Source of the DNA: Pseudosporangium ferrugineum
GTDB taxonomy: Bacteria; Actinomycetota; Actinomycetes; Mycobacteriales; Micromonosporaceae
Direction of reading: 5' to 3'
DNA length: 64,000 nt
Assembly (NCBI RefSeq): GCF_003002065.1
Contig: NZ_PVZG01000023.1
Location: forward strand, 34,985 to 98,984
Part shown: positions 7,685 through 16,283 of the stretch, one piece after another
Layout of the letters: every line of letters begins with the position of its first letter
How positions within the stretch are numbered: position 1 is the first letter of the stretch
Translations under genes and position numbers: made by a program
Notes under the pieces: generated by a model
The model's database searches: none
Told to the model about the DNA's origin: nothing
Seen by the model: the letters and a program-made list of their open reading frames with translations, nothing else

Positions 7685-8131
7685 GTGACCAACCTCGGCC
7701 CCTGCTCGACCTTCCTCGTCCGGCACGCCTGGCTGTCGCTGCGCGGGGCCGTGTCCGAGGAGCTCACCCGCCACGACCTGTCGGTCGCGCAGTTCGCCTC
7801 CCTGCTCATGCTCGAGGAGAAGCCCGGCCTGACCGTCGCGGACGTGGCGCGCGAGGTCTCCACCGCCCGGCAGTCCGCCAACGAGATGCTCGCCGGGCTG
7901 GAGACCGCCGGCCTGGTCGAACGCCGGCCGCACCCCTCGGACCGCCGCTCCCAGCAGGTCTTCCTCACCGACGCCGGCCGGCAACGCCTGACCGAGGCGC
8001 TGCCGTCCGTGCAGGCGGTCGAGGCCCGGCTGTCCGCGGGCTTCACCGCCGAGGAACTCGCCGTGGTCAACGCCTGGCTGCACCGGATGACCGAGCCCGC
8101 ACCGGCGGGCGAGGAGATCTCCACCCTCTAG
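7685..8131 (+). CDS. MarR-family transcriptional repressor
   Basis: A 148-residue winged-helix regulator. The recognition helix region is clear (VADVAREVSTARQSANEMLAGLETAGLVERR), followed by the wing PHPSDRRSQQVFLTDAG, with its conserved Asp-Arg-Arg pair, and terminal dimerisation helices. MarR dimers normally bind a palindrome and release it on binding phenolic or drug-like ligands. The divergent MFS exporter and the dyads at 7602-7617 and 7643-7658 fit auto- and exporter repression. The GTG at 7685 is chosen because CACAAT (7673-7678) lies six bases upstream. A GTG at 7670 in frame would add five residues. Confidence 0.92.
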   Translation: MTNLGPCSTFLVRHAWLSLRGAVSEELTRHDLSVAQFASLLMLEEKPGLTVADVAREVSTARQSANEMLAGLETAGLVERRPHPSDRRSQQVFLTDAGRQRLTEALPSVQAVEARLSAGFTAEELAVVNAWLHRMTEPAPAGEEISTL

Positions 8132-8169
8132 GCTCACCCGCCGTCGCCGGCTCGGCGACAATCTGCACC

Positions 8170-9525
8170 ATGGATTCGTGGCGGCGGGACTACCTCGACG
8201 AGGCGCTGGTGCTGGCTCGGGTCGGCGAGCACGACGAGGCGGCGGCCATGCTGCGCTCACATGTCGACCACCGGGCCGGCTGGGACGACCGCGCTCCCGA
8301 GCTCGCGTTCCTGCTGCGGGACGAGGAGATGCTGCGGCGCCTGGCGGCCCGCAGCGACCTCGCGGTGGTCCGGCTGGCCGAGCTGCTCATCGCCGCGCGG
8401 GGCGTCGAGGCCGCCGAGGCGGAGATCGAGGCGCTGCCGGTGCACGAGTGGCGGAGCCCGCCGCGGATCAGCTTCGCGCGGGCGCTCGCCCGTACGGGCC
8501 ACGTCGAGCGGGCGCTGGCGATCGCGCGGGAGACGACCGCGGCCGGCGACCTGCGGCTCACCCTGCGCGGGGAGGAACTGCTCGCGGACCTCCACGGCGA
8601 CCGGGGCGACCTGGACGCGCTGCGGGAGGCGTACGAGAAGCACCGCTCGTCGGCGGCCGGCAACGTGCTGGCCCGGCTGCTGTGGGAACGCGGCGACCGG
8701 GAGGCCGTCCGCCGGCTGGCGATGCGCCGGGTGAGCGCGGCCCGCGAACTGCTCGTGCGGCCCGCCGCCGAGGCTGCCGACCACCGGACCCTGCTGGACC
8801 TCGTGTATCTCGGCAGCCGCACCGCCCGCGGCGCCCTGATCCCGCTGCTGGACCGGCTCGGCGACAGGAGCCTGCTCACCGCGCTCGCGCACGCCACCGA
8901 CGATCGCGACCCGCACGCGTCGGACGTGCACGAGGACTGGGCGCTCGCGGAGGCCCTGCTGCGCCACGGCCTGGACGAGGAGGCCCTGCCGGTGCTGCGC
9001 GCCACCGTGCCGCAGTACGCCTTCGGCAACGACCAGCGCCGGCTGGCGGAGCTCACCGACGCCCGGGAGCTCTACCGCCACCTGTGGAAGATGCGGTACG
9101 GCGCGCTCACCGGCGTACCGGAGGAGGCCCTGACCTGGGTAGCGCTGGCGATCGGGTCCGGGGTTCTCGGCAACGCCGCCTACTCCGCGCTGAGCGCGGC
9201 CGTCTCCGGACTGTGGCAGCGCGTCGCCGCCCGGGGCGAAGCCGCGCACGACGCCCCGGCCCCCGAGCCCTCGGCCGGGCGGCACACCGCGCGGGAGGCC
9301 TTCGACGCCGCCTGCGTGGCGATCCACGATCACTGCGCGGAGATCGAGGTTCCCGTGCCGGACTTCGCCGCGATGTCGTGCGAATACCACACCACCAACG
9401 GCCGGTGGATGTTCGTCTTCCGCGAGCAGGACGGCCACCGCCGCCGGTTCCTCGTCACCGTGCGCCCGCCCCGCCACGACGGGAGGACCGTCGTGACGAT
9501 GGCCGCGCCGGAATGGCGCGGCTGA
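8170..9525 (+). CDS. Helical-repeat protein with C-terminal beta domain, unknown function
   Basis: A 451-residue protein of no recognised family. Residues 1 to about 320 are almost wholly helical, built from irregular repeats of about 30-40 residues rich in Leu/Ala/Arg/Glu, resembling TPR or HEAT solenoids. A hydrophobic patch (about 320-345, LTWVALAIGSGVLGNAAYSAL) could be one membrane segment or a buried helix. The C-terminal 90 residues form a mixed alpha/beta domain with two Cys near CEYHTTNGRWMFVF. Such solenoids usually serve as scaffolds. GACAAT lies seven bases before the ATG (leaderless-like). The gene ends against a strong bidirectional hairpin. Confidence 0.7.
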   Translation: MDSWRRDYLDEALVLARVGEHDEAAAMLRSHVDHRAGWDDRAPELAFLLRDEEMLRRLAARSDLAVVRLAELLIAARGVEAAEAEIEALPVHEWRSPPRISFARALARTGHVERALAIARETTAAGDLRLTLRGEELLADLHGDRGDLDALREAYEKHRSSAAGNVLARLLWERGDREAVRRLAMRRVSAARELLVRPAAEAADHRTLLDLVYLGSRTARGALIPLLDRLGDRSLLTALAHATDDRDPHASDVHEDWALAEALLRHGLDEEALPVLRATVPQYAFGNDQRRLAELTDARELYRHLWKMRYGALTGVPEEALTWVALAIGSGVLGNAAYSALSAAVSGLWQRVAARGEAAHDAPAPEPSAGRHTAREAFDAACVAIHDHCAEIEVPVPDFAAMSCEYHTTNGRWMFVFREQDGHRRRFLVTVRPPRHDGRTVVTMAAPEWRG

Positions 9526-9531
9526 CCGGAA

Positions 9532-9567
9532 CCGGTGCTGCCCGGCATCCCCTCCGGGCAGCACCGG
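9532..9567. terminator. Bidirectional terminator hairpin
   Basis: Two perfect 14-bp arms (CCGGTGCTGCCCGG at 9532-9545 and its complement at 9554-9567) flank an 8-base loop. The hairpin lies exactly between two convergent genes (stops at 9525 and 9575), so it should end transcription from both sides. No long T tract is present, as is common in GC-rich actinobacteria. Confidence 0.8.
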
Positions 9568-9574
9568 GGGCGCG

Positions 9575-10603
9575 TCACGGGTTCATGAACGGGTCCTTCG
9601 CCATCTTCTGGTACGCCGACAGCGCCGACGAGGACGAGTTGATCTGCCAGTGGCGTTCCTTGTCGACGTCGAACCACACGACCGCCTTGATCAGCGGATA
9701 GGTGTTCTTCAGCGTCGGGATGATCTCGTTGATCCAGGTCGCCTTGCTGCCGCCCGCCTCGTCCGAGGCCATCTCGGCGATGATGATCGGCTTGTTCTTC
9801 GCGGCGAGCTGGGGGTAGAGCCGCGCGAAGACCTGCCGGAACGTCTGCCACTCGAAGTCCGGGTCCGAGGTGCCCCAGTTGTAGCCGTCGATGCCGGTCC
9901 AGTCGACGTACTGGTCGCCGGGGTAGTAGTTCATGGCCGGCGGGGAATCCTCGGAGTCCTCGTTGTTCGGGCACCACGCCCACACCACGTTGGTGGCCCC
10001 GCGCGCGACGAAGATGTCGTGGATGTGGCGCCACGCGGCGATGTAGTTGGCCGGGTTGTGGTTGCCCCAGCCCTCGTCGCCGTTCATCTCCGCGGCGAAG
10101 TCGATGAAGAACTGCTTGCCGAGCGCCTTGGCGTCGTCGGCCCGCCGCTTGAGCATCGAGTCGTACCGGCCGTTGATGATGTCGGTGAAGTTGACGTTGT
10201 TGGGCTCAACGTTCACCAGCGGGATCCGCCCCTCGGCGAAGTCCCTGGTGTTGACCGACGACTTGATCCAGTCGTCGTTCTTGAAGTCGTAGTACGTCAG
10301 GTGGACGGTGGGCTTGCGCCCGATCCGCTGGTCGGTCTGCGCGACCGTACCGTTGCCGTAGTAGTGCCCGAGCAGCGCGCCCTGGGCAGGCACCAGGGGC
10401 ACCGCGCGCGGCGCCCGGGCCTTCGCCGCGGGGGCCGGCGCCGCCTTCGCGGGCGGGGCCTTGCGGGCCCGCTCGTCGCTGGAGGCGAACGCGTTGGTCT
10501 GAGTCACCGTGACCGCGGCAGCCGCGGCCAGGAACATTCCCACCGCGACGCCCCGTACGGCGCGACGGGACCTGGCGGGTCGGTGTTCCTTGTCAATGGT
10601 CAT
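9575..10603 (-). CDS. Secreted GH26-family glycoside hydrolase
   Basis: A 342-residue secreted enzyme of glycoside hydrolase family 26 (beta-mannanases and relatives). Residues 1-41 form an export signal with a basic start, a hydrophobic core (GVAVGMFLAAAAAVTV) and an Ala-X-Ala-like end, followed by an Ala/Pro/Lys linker to about 70. The catalytic domain shows the acid/base E172 in FAAEMNGDEG and the nucleophile E277 in IIIAEMASDE, both in family-conserved surroundings, plus WAWCPN and the WTGIDGYNWG strand. The gene starts 21 bases after the stop of the histidine kinase, so it may be the third gene of that two-component operon. The exact polysaccharide substrate is not determinable. Confidence 0.88.
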   Translation of the reverse strand: MTIDKEHRPARSRRAVRGVAVGMFLAAAAAVTVTQTNAFASSDERARKAPPAKAAPAPAAKARAPRAVPLVPAQGALLGHYYGNGTVAQTDQRIGRKPTVHLTYYDFKNDDWIKSSVNTRDFAEGRIPLVNVEPNNVNFTDIINGRYDSMLKRRADDAKALGKQFFIDFAAEMNGDEGWGNHNPANYIAAWRHIHDIFVARGATNVVWAWCPNNEDSEDSPPAMNYYPGDQYVDWTGIDGYNWGTSDPDFEWQTFRQVFARLYPQLAAKNKPIIIAEMASDEAGGSKATWINEIIPTLKNTYPLIKAVVWFDVDKERHWQINSSSSALSAYQKMAKDPFMNP

Positions 10604-10624
10604 GCGGGAAGGGTGGCAACCGCA

Positions 10625-11944
10625 TCATGAGCGGACGATGAAGCGCGGCAGCGCGAGCTCCACCATTGCCCCTTCGCCCGGCGCGGAAGCGACGTACGCC
10701 CTTCCGCCGTGCAGTTCGGCGACCCACCGCACGATGGCCAGGCCCACGCCGATCCCGCCGCGCCCGCCGGTGACCCGGTCACCGAAGATCCGCTCCCGGT
10801 CCCGCTCGGCGATCCCCGGGCCGTGGTCGCGCACGGACACCTTGCCCGCGGCGACGGACACCTCCACGAACGTGGGCTCCCCCGCCGGTACGCCGTGCCG
10901 CAGGGCGTTCTCGACCAGGTTGCGCACCGCCTGGGCCAGCAGGTCCGGGTCGCCGCGCACGACGGTCGGCTCGGTCAGCACCGACACGTGCGCCCCGCGC
11001 CGCGGCAACTCCTCCACCACCTGCTCGACCAGCAGATCCAGGCGCAGCGGCGTCAGCTCCAGCGGCCGGCTGCCGGTGTCGATGCGGGCCCTGCTGAGCA
11101 GCCCGGTCACCAGCCGGTCCAGGTGATCGACGAGCCGCACCGCGTCCCCGCCCGCCACGGCCAGGCGGAGCGTGGCGAGCGGCGTACGCAACTCGTGGGC
11201 CGCCTCGGCGAGGAACTGCTCCTGCTGGTCCAGCGTACGGATGGACGGCCCGATGCTCTTGCCCGACAGCACGTGACCGGCGACGGCCGAGACCAGCACC
11301 AGGACGACACACCCGGCGGCGAGCCACAGGACCAGCTCGGTGTGACCGCGTTCCTGCGGCGCCAGATCGACGGCGATGAGCACGACGGCCCCGATCTCGT
11401 CGGTGTCCCACACCGGCGCGGTGGCCCACCGCAGCCTCCGCCCGTCGGGCGCCCCGATCGTCGCCAGCACCGGCCCCTGGTCCCGGACGGTGGTCTCCCA
11501 CAGCTCGTCCAGCCGGCTGCCGGCGGGCAGCACGCCGTCCCCCTTCGGCCGCAACCACCGGGCCTGCGCGCCGGCCCCCTCCGGCCGTTGCAGGACCGCG
11601 GTCACGTCGGACGCCGTCGCCAGCTCGTCCTCGGAGAGCGGCTCGAGATGCAGGGTGCCCTTGTCCATCCAGATGGCCCGCGACAGTGCCTGCGCCCGCC
11701 CCCTGATCTCCGAGTCGAGGTCCCGCGAACCCGACTTCGCGTCGATGGAGGCGGCGATGACGACCAGCGCGACGAGGGACACGGCGCTGGTGGCCGCGTA
11801 CAGCAGGGTCAGCGCCCAGCGCATCCGCCGCAGCCGCGCGGCGGCGGGCCGGCGACCCCTCGTCCCCACCGTCCTCGCGGCGCCGGCACGACGGCCGGCT
11901 CCCGGCCCCGCCGCCCTGGTCGCGCCCGCCCGGTGGGCCGCCAT
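10625..11944 (-). CDS. Sensor histidine kinase (OmpR-type two-component system)
   Basis: A 439-residue membrane kinase. TM1 is WALTLLYAATSAVSLVALVV (about 42-65). An extracytoplasmic sensor domain of about 110 residues follows, then TM2 (LVLWLAAGCVVLVLVSAVAG), then a HisKA domain with the phospho-accepting H250 in EAAHELRTPLA. The ATPase domain shows NLVENALRHG (N box), DHGPGIAERD (G1) and GIGVGLAIVRW (G2). The ATG overlaps the response-regulator stop by four bases (ATGA), so the two are coupled. The GH26 gene follows by 21 bases. The signal is unknown, though a cell-wall or polysaccharide cue would fit the neighbour (inference). Confidence 0.93.
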   Translation of the reverse strand: MAAHRAGATRAAGPGAGRRAGAARTVGTRGRRPAAARLRRMRWALTLLYAATSAVSLVALVVIAASIDAKSGSRDLDSEIRGRAQALSRAIWMDKGTLHLEPLSEDELATASDVTAVLQRPEGAGAQARWLRPKGDGVLPAGSRLDELWETTVRDQGPVLATIGAPDGRRLRWATAPVWDTDEIGAVVLIAVDLAPQERGHTELVLWLAAGCVVLVLVSAVAGHVLSGKSIGPSIRTLDQQEQFLAEAAHELRTPLATLRLAVAGGDAVRLVDHLDRLVTGLLSRARIDTGSRPLELTPLRLDLLVEQVVEELPRRGAHVSVLTEPTVVRGDPDLLAQAVRNLVENALRHGVPAGEPTFVEVSVAAGKVSVRDHGPGIAERDRERIFGDRVTGGRGGIGVGLAIVRWVAELHGGRAYVASAPGEGAMVELALPRFIVRS

Positions 11945-12609
11945 CAGGCCGGTCCGCGGAGCCGGTAGCCGACACCCCGGAGCGACTCGATGAGGTCGGG
12001 CGGCCCCAGCTTGCGGCGCAGATTCACAATCACCGCATCGACCACGTTCGACGCCGGGTCGCTCATCTCGTCCCAACAGCTCTCGAGCAGTTCCGTACGC
12101 GTGACAGCCTCGCCGGCCCGCACCATCAGCGCCTCCAGCACGGCGAACTCCTTGGCGGTGACCGTGAGCAGCACTCCGGCCCGCCGCACCCGATGGGTCG
12201 GCACGTCGAGCGTCAGGTCGCCGGCCGTCAGCACCGGCAGCCGCGGAGGCTGGCCCCGCCGGCACAGCGCCCGCACCCGAGCCACCAACTCGGCCATGGC
12301 GAACGGCTTGACCAGATAGTCATCGGCGCCGTGCTCGAACCCGGACACCCGGTCGTCCACCGCGCCCAACGCCGTCAGCACCAGCACCGGCACGCTCCGC
12401 CCGGCCCCGCGCCACACCTTGATCAGCCCGAGCACATCGCCGTCGGGCAACCCCCGGTCCGCGACCACACAGTCGTAACTGTTCACGGAAACCTTGAGAT
12501 CCGCATCGGCCCGGCACCATGCGTAATCAACCGCGAACCCGACGGTACGCAGCCCCGCCGTGATGGCGGGGCCGAGCTCACGATCGTCCTCGACCACCAG
12601 AACCCGCAT
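11944..12609 (-). CDS. OmpR/PhoB-family response regulator
   Basis: A 221-residue regulator: receiver domain 1-115 with acidic pocket E7-D8-D9, phospho-acceptor D51 (CVVADRGLPDG), T80-region LVLTA and K102 in YLVKPF. The C-terminal winged helix (about 125-218) contains TAKEFAVLEALM and a C-terminal GYRLRG hairpin. It is the partner of the kinase at 10625-11944, with which it overlaps. A perfect 12-bp palindrome GATCGGCCGATC (12610-12621) directly abuts the start codon and could be an autoregulatory site, though OmpR regulators more often use direct repeats. Confidence 0.94.
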   Translation of the reverse strand: MRVLVVEDDRELGPAITAGLRTVGFAVDYAWCRADADLKVSVNSYDCVVADRGLPDGDVLGLIKVWRGAGRSVPVLVLTALGAVDDRVSGFEHGADDYLVKPFAMAELVARVRALCRRGQPPRLPVLTAGDLTLDVPTHRVRRAGVLLTVTAKEFAVLEALMVRAGEAVTRTELLESCWDEMSDPASNVVDAVIVNLRRKLGPPDLIESLRGVGYRLRGPA

Positions 12610-12954
12610 GATCGGCCGATCCTAGATCCCCCTGTCACCCGGCCCGGATCAGCGCTCCCCGACGGCCCGAGGCGGCGTCCGGACCCGGGCGAGCATGCCG
12701 GTCACCACCGCGGCCCGCTGCCCGGCCTCCGGGGGCCGCGCGATCGTGACTCCCGATCCCCCGCCGCTGTCTCAGGGGCGCGACCCCGGGTTTCTCCCAC
12801 CTCGGGACTTCGCCGCCGGAACTCGGCTCCGCCGTGGTGGCGTCCCGGGCAGGAGCACACGCGGTCATCGTCGGTGATCCGCCCGGCAGGCTTGCCCGCA
12901 GGACTCCGTGTCCCGGTCATTGACCAGCCGTCCACTGTGGAGAACCATGGGCTG
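12610..12954. other. Non-coding stretch between a response regulator and an FtsX permease
   Basis: These 345 bases hold the upstream region of the response-regulator gene, including GATCGGCCGATC at 12610-12621, and the region downstream of the permease. Short open frames on both strands have no recognisable protein signature, no good ribosome-binding site and arginine/proline-heavy shadow composition. I see no RNA gene or clear terminator in it. Confidence 0.5.
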
Positions 12955-15411
12955 TCAGGATGTGGCCAGGGAGTGCCGGGACGCGCGGTAGGCGGGGATC
13001 ACCGAGGCGGCGAGGGCTATCGCCAGGCAGGTCGCCACGATGCCGGTGATGACGCCCCACGGGAGGGTCAGAGGCACGGGGTGGCCGATCATGTCGGCCA
13101 GGGCCGAGCGCATCACCAGGAGGGCGCCGCCCGAGACCACGCCGCCGAGGGCCGTGCCCAGGGCGACGATCAGGGTGGATTCGGTGGCGATCACGCCGGC
13201 CACCTGGCGGGGGGTCGCTCCGGCCAGGCGCAGGAGGCGGAATTCCGGGTGGCGGTCGCGGACGGCCATGAGGAGGGTGTTGGCGATGGACAGGGCGCCG
13301 AAGCCGGCCGAGATGGTCACCAGGATCATCACGAACGTCCAGATCAGGGTGGAGAAGCCGCCGTCGTCGCGGGCCCAGGTGACCATGTCCCGCACGGTCG
13401 CGCCGGGGGCGGCCAGCGCGGCGGTGACCTCGGCGCGGGGGGCGTCGGTGAACACGACCGGGATCAGTGCCGTCGGGTCGTGGGCGTAGACGGCGTCCTC
13501 GGCGACCAGGGCCTCGCCGCCGCCCGGAAGGTTGTCGCCGTCCACCAGCGCCACCAGCCGCATGCGCCAGTCGGCACCGTTCGCGGCCCGTACGGTGACC
13601 GCGTCGCCGAGCCGCCAGCCGTTCGCCTCGGCCAGGTCGGGCCGGGTGGCGAAGGCGCCGCCGGTGAGGCGGGTCAGGTCGCCCGCCACCAGCTTCAGGT
13701 GGCCGCGGGTCACGGCGGCCAGCGCCTTCGGTGACACACCGCTGATGCTGCGCTGCGACCAGTGACCCTTCTCGTCGCGGTAGTACACGGTCGACTGCAC
13801 CGCGTACACGGCGTCGCCCGGTACGGCCGCGGCCACCTCCCGGGACAGCCCGGCGCCGTGCGGCACCGCCGTGACCGCCACCCCCGCTCCGACCCGCGTC
13901 GCCTCCTCGTTCGCGGTGGCCTCCTGCGAGGTGGTGAGGCTGCCGACGAGGAGGACCGCGAAGCTGACGGTGAGCATCACCGGTGCGGTCGCCGACGCGA
14001 TGCGGCGTACACCGGTCAGGGAGCTCTCCCGGACGATCAGGCCCGCGGCGCCCGGCAGGCGGGTCAGGGGCCGGCACGCCACCCGGAGCAGGGGCGGCAG
14101 CAGGGCGGGCCCGAGCAACGCCATGGACAGGACCGCCGCGGCGGCCCCCACCGTCGCGTTCCGCACGGCCGACTCCGCGCCGGCGCCGGTGAGGGTGGCC
14201 GCCATGACGGCGGCGAGCAGGGCGGACAGCAGCCCGCCGGCCCAGCGGGCCCGGGTCATCGGCCGGGTCTCGACCGCGGCGGTCCGCAGCGCCTCCAGCG
14301 GTGCCACCTTCGCCGCCCGGCGGCACGCCGATCCGACGCCCAGCACGGCGACGGCCGTTCCCGCGGCCGCGGCCGCCGCCAGGGGCCACCACGTGAGGGT
14401 CACGTCCAGGTCCGGCCGGACGATCTTCGCCCCGGCGAGGACGTCGGCGAACCACTGCGCCGAGGCCGCGGCCAGGACGCTGCCGGCGGCCCCCGCGGCC
14501 AGCGAGACCATGACGGCTTCCGCGTACACGGTGTGCCGTACCTGGCGGGGCACCGCCCCCACGAGGCGGAGCAGGGCGAACTCGCGCCGGCGCTGATGGG
14601 TGCCGAACGCGAACGTCGAGGCGACGACGAAGATCGACGTGAACGTGCCGAGCCCGGTGATCATGCCGAGGGCGAGCCCGGCCAGCTCGCGCAGGCGGAT
14701 CTCGCGTACCGGCTCCGCGGCGGTCATGGCGTCGCCCACCAGGACCTCGGCCGTGTCGCCGAGCAGGGCCCGCACCCGGTCGGCGGCCTGAGCGTCGGCG
14801 CGGACGCCGATCTGCGTGACGCCGGCCCCCAGCCGGGCGGCCTCCGCGTCGGTGACGTAGTAGCCGGCCGGGTATTCCCCGGGCCCGTCGACCGTTCCGC
14901 TGACCGTGTACGGGCGCGGCCCCGCCGCCGTCAGCAGCGTGACCCGGTCGCCGGGCGCCGCACCGATCGTCTCGTCCAGCACCACCTCACCGGCCGCGGC
15001 GGGCGCCCGGCCGGCGGTCAGCCCGAACGAGGCGAGCCCGGCGGACGACCAGCCGTGGCCCTGCGGCTCGTCCTCGGCGTCGCCCGCGGCCGCTCCGCCG
15101 ACGAGCGCCTGGGCGTAGAAGGCCACGTCCGGTACGGCCGCGGACACGCCGTCGAGCGCGCCGAGGCGCCCCGCGAGCTCCGCCGCCTCCGCCTGCGACC
15201 AGGGCCGCCGCAGCTGCCACGCGCCGGCGACGGCCGGGTTCGCCGGCGCCTGCACGAGGAGGTCCGCGCGCGCCAGGCGGGCCGGCACCCGGGGTTCGGT
15301 CGCGAGCAGCACGAGGCCGGTGGCGCCGAGCAGGGCGACCCCGGCGGCCAGGGCGGCGAAGGTGCCGAGGAACGCGTGCCACCGGCTGCGCAGCGTCGCG
15401 AGGCTCAGCAT
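12955..15411 (-). CDS. FtsX-like ABC transporter permease (double domain)
   Basis: An 818-residue membrane protein with the 4+4 helix arrangement of the large actinobacterial FtsX/MacB-type permeases. It has an N-terminal TM near 13-38 and a first extracellular domain (about 40-235). A TM triplet follows around 250-375, and another TM pair with a second extracellular domain around 420-640. A final TM triplet ends at residue 818. FtsX cores are recognisable (TFASIFVVASTF-like and LLRLAGATPRQVAGV segments). Such exporters act with a LolD/MacB-type ATPase, often in antimicrobial-peptide resistance or lipoprotein/peptide export. The ATG at 15411 overlaps the ATPase stop by seven bases. Confidence 0.92.
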   Translation of the reverse strand: MLSLATLRSRWHAFLGTFAALAAGVALLGATGLVLLATEPRVPARLARADLLVQAPANPAVAGAWQLRRPWSQAEAAELAGRLGALDGVSAAVPDVAFYAQALVGGAAAGDAEDEPQGHGWSSAGLASFGLTAGRAPAAAGEVVLDETIGAAPGDRVTLLTAAGPRPYTVSGTVDGPGEYPAGYYVTDAEAARLGAGVTQIGVRADAQAADRVRALLGDTAEVLVGDAMTAAEPVREIRLRELAGLALGMITGLGTFTSIFVVASTFAFGTHQRRREFALLRLVGAVPRQVRHTVYAEAVMVSLAAGAAGSVLAAASAQWFADVLAGAKIVRPDLDVTLTWWPLAAAAAAGTAVAVLGVGSACRRAAKVAPLEALRTAAVETRPMTRARWAGGLLSALLAAVMAATLTGAGAESAVRNATVGAAAAVLSMALLGPALLPPLLRVACRPLTRLPGAAGLIVRESSLTGVRRIASATAPVMLTVSFAVLLVGSLTTSQEATANEEATRVGAGVAVTAVPHGAGLSREVAAAVPGDAVYAVQSTVYYRDEKGHWSQRSISGVSPKALAAVTRGHLKLVAGDLTRLTGGAFATRPDLAEANGWRLGDAVTVRAANGADWRMRLVALVDGDNLPGGGEALVAEDAVYAHDPTALIPVVFTDAPRAEVTAALAAPGATVRDMVTWARDDGGFSTLIWTFVMILVTISAGFGALSIANTLLMAVRDRHPEFRLLRLAGATPRQVAGVIATESTLIVALGTALGGVVSGGALLVMRSALADMIGHPVPLTLPWGVITGIVATCLAIALAASVIPAYRASRHSLATS

Positions 15412-16175
15412 GCCGACTCCAGCCGCGCCATCCGGGTGGCGATCTCGGCGGCGGCGGGCGGCCCGCCGGCCGCGGTCAGTTCGTCGGCGACCCGGCCGTC
15501 GGCGAGGAAGACGACCCGGTCCGCGTACGCCGCGGCGACCGGGTCGTGGGTCACCATCACCACGGTGAGGCCGTGCTGGTCGATGAGGCGCCGCAGCAGG
15601 CCGAGCACCTCCCGGGAGGAGCCGGTGTCCAGGGCTCCGGTGGGTTCGTCGGCGAAGACCACCGCCGGCCGGGTGATCAGGGCGCGGGCGATGGCGACGC
15701 GCTGCTGCTGGCCCCCGGAGAGCTCGCTCGGGCGGTGCCGGGCCCGGTCGGCGAGGCCCACCTCGGCGAGGGCGGCGCGCACCGCGTCCCGGGGCGGCTT
15801 CGCGCCGGCCAGCAGCAGCGGCAACGCGACGTTCTGCTCGGCCGTCAGCGCGGGCATCAGGTTGAACGACTGGAAGACGAAGCCGATGGCGGCGCGGCGC
15901 AGCCTCGTCCGCGCGGTCTCGGTCAGCGGGCCGAGGTCGGTGCCGGCCACCACGACCTTGCCCCCGGTCGGCCGGTCCAGGCCCGCGGCGCAGTGCAGCA
16001 GGGTGGACTTTCCGGAGCCGGAGGGACCCATCACCGCGGTGCCGGTGCCGCTGCGGAACCCCAGCGTCACGGCGTCGAGCGCGGTGACCGCCCGGTCGCC
16101 CGTCCCGTAGACGCGGCTGACCTGCCGCAGCTGGACGGCCTCGGTTGCGTGGGCCGGTCGTTCGGTAACTGTCAT
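15405..16175 (-). CDS. ABC transporter ATP-binding protein (MacB/LolD family)
   Basis: A 256-residue ATPase: Walker A GPSGSGKST near residue 49, Q-loop FVFQSFNLMPALT, signature LSGGQQQRVAIARAL, Walker B AVVFADEPTGALD and switch histidine VMVTHD. The FQSFNL and DEPTGALD variants are characteristic of the MacB/LolD/FtsE branch that pairs with FtsX permeases, here the overlapping gene at 12955-15411. The operon is divergent from a NarL-type two-component pair across a 108-bp region with dyad symmetry (16213-16250). This arrangement is typical of envelope-stress or antibiotic-responsive export modules. Confidence 0.94.
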   Translation of the reverse strand: MTVTERPAHATEAVQLRQVSRVYGTGDRAVTALDAVTLGFRSGTGTAVMGPSGSGKSTLLHCAAGLDRPTGGKVVVAGTDLGPLTETARTRLRRAAIGFVFQSFNLMPALTAEQNVALPLLLAGAKPPRDAVRAALAEVGLADRARHRPSELSGGQQQRVAIARALITRPAVVFADEPTGALDTGSSREVLGLLRRLIDQHGLTVVMVTHDPVAAAYADRVVFLADGRVADELTAAGGPPAAAEIATRMARLESAC

Positions 16176-16212
16176 GCGTCCATGCAATCGGCAACCCGGT
16201 CCGGGCACAGTC

Positions 16213-16250
16213 GAGCGCGGTCGAGTCTTCGTGGTAGACCGCGCTCTACC
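16213..16250. promoter_or_regulatory. Dyads between ABC exporter and NarL-type two-component genes
   Basis: GAGCGCGGTC (16213-16222) and GACCGCGCTC (16237-16246) form perfect 10-bp arms 14 bases apart. Overlapping them is GGTAGA-N6-TCTACC (16233-16250). Both dyads lie in the divergent intergenic region, the natural place for the response regulator to control the exporter and its own operon. Assignment is inference. Confidence 0.55.
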
Positions 16251-16283
16251 GACGCGGCCCGCCCGGGGCGATACCGTCGAGGC

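Noticed and set aside
12635..12935. Two overlapping minus-strand short open frames as small genes
   Set aside because: No ribosome-binding site, no recognisable domain, and both frames show shadow-like Arg/Pro/Gly composition.
12955..16194. A single 1079-codon permease frame starting at 16194
   Set aside because: The N-terminal 261 codons overlap the ATPase gene in another frame and are shadow sequence. The real start is the ATG at 15411.
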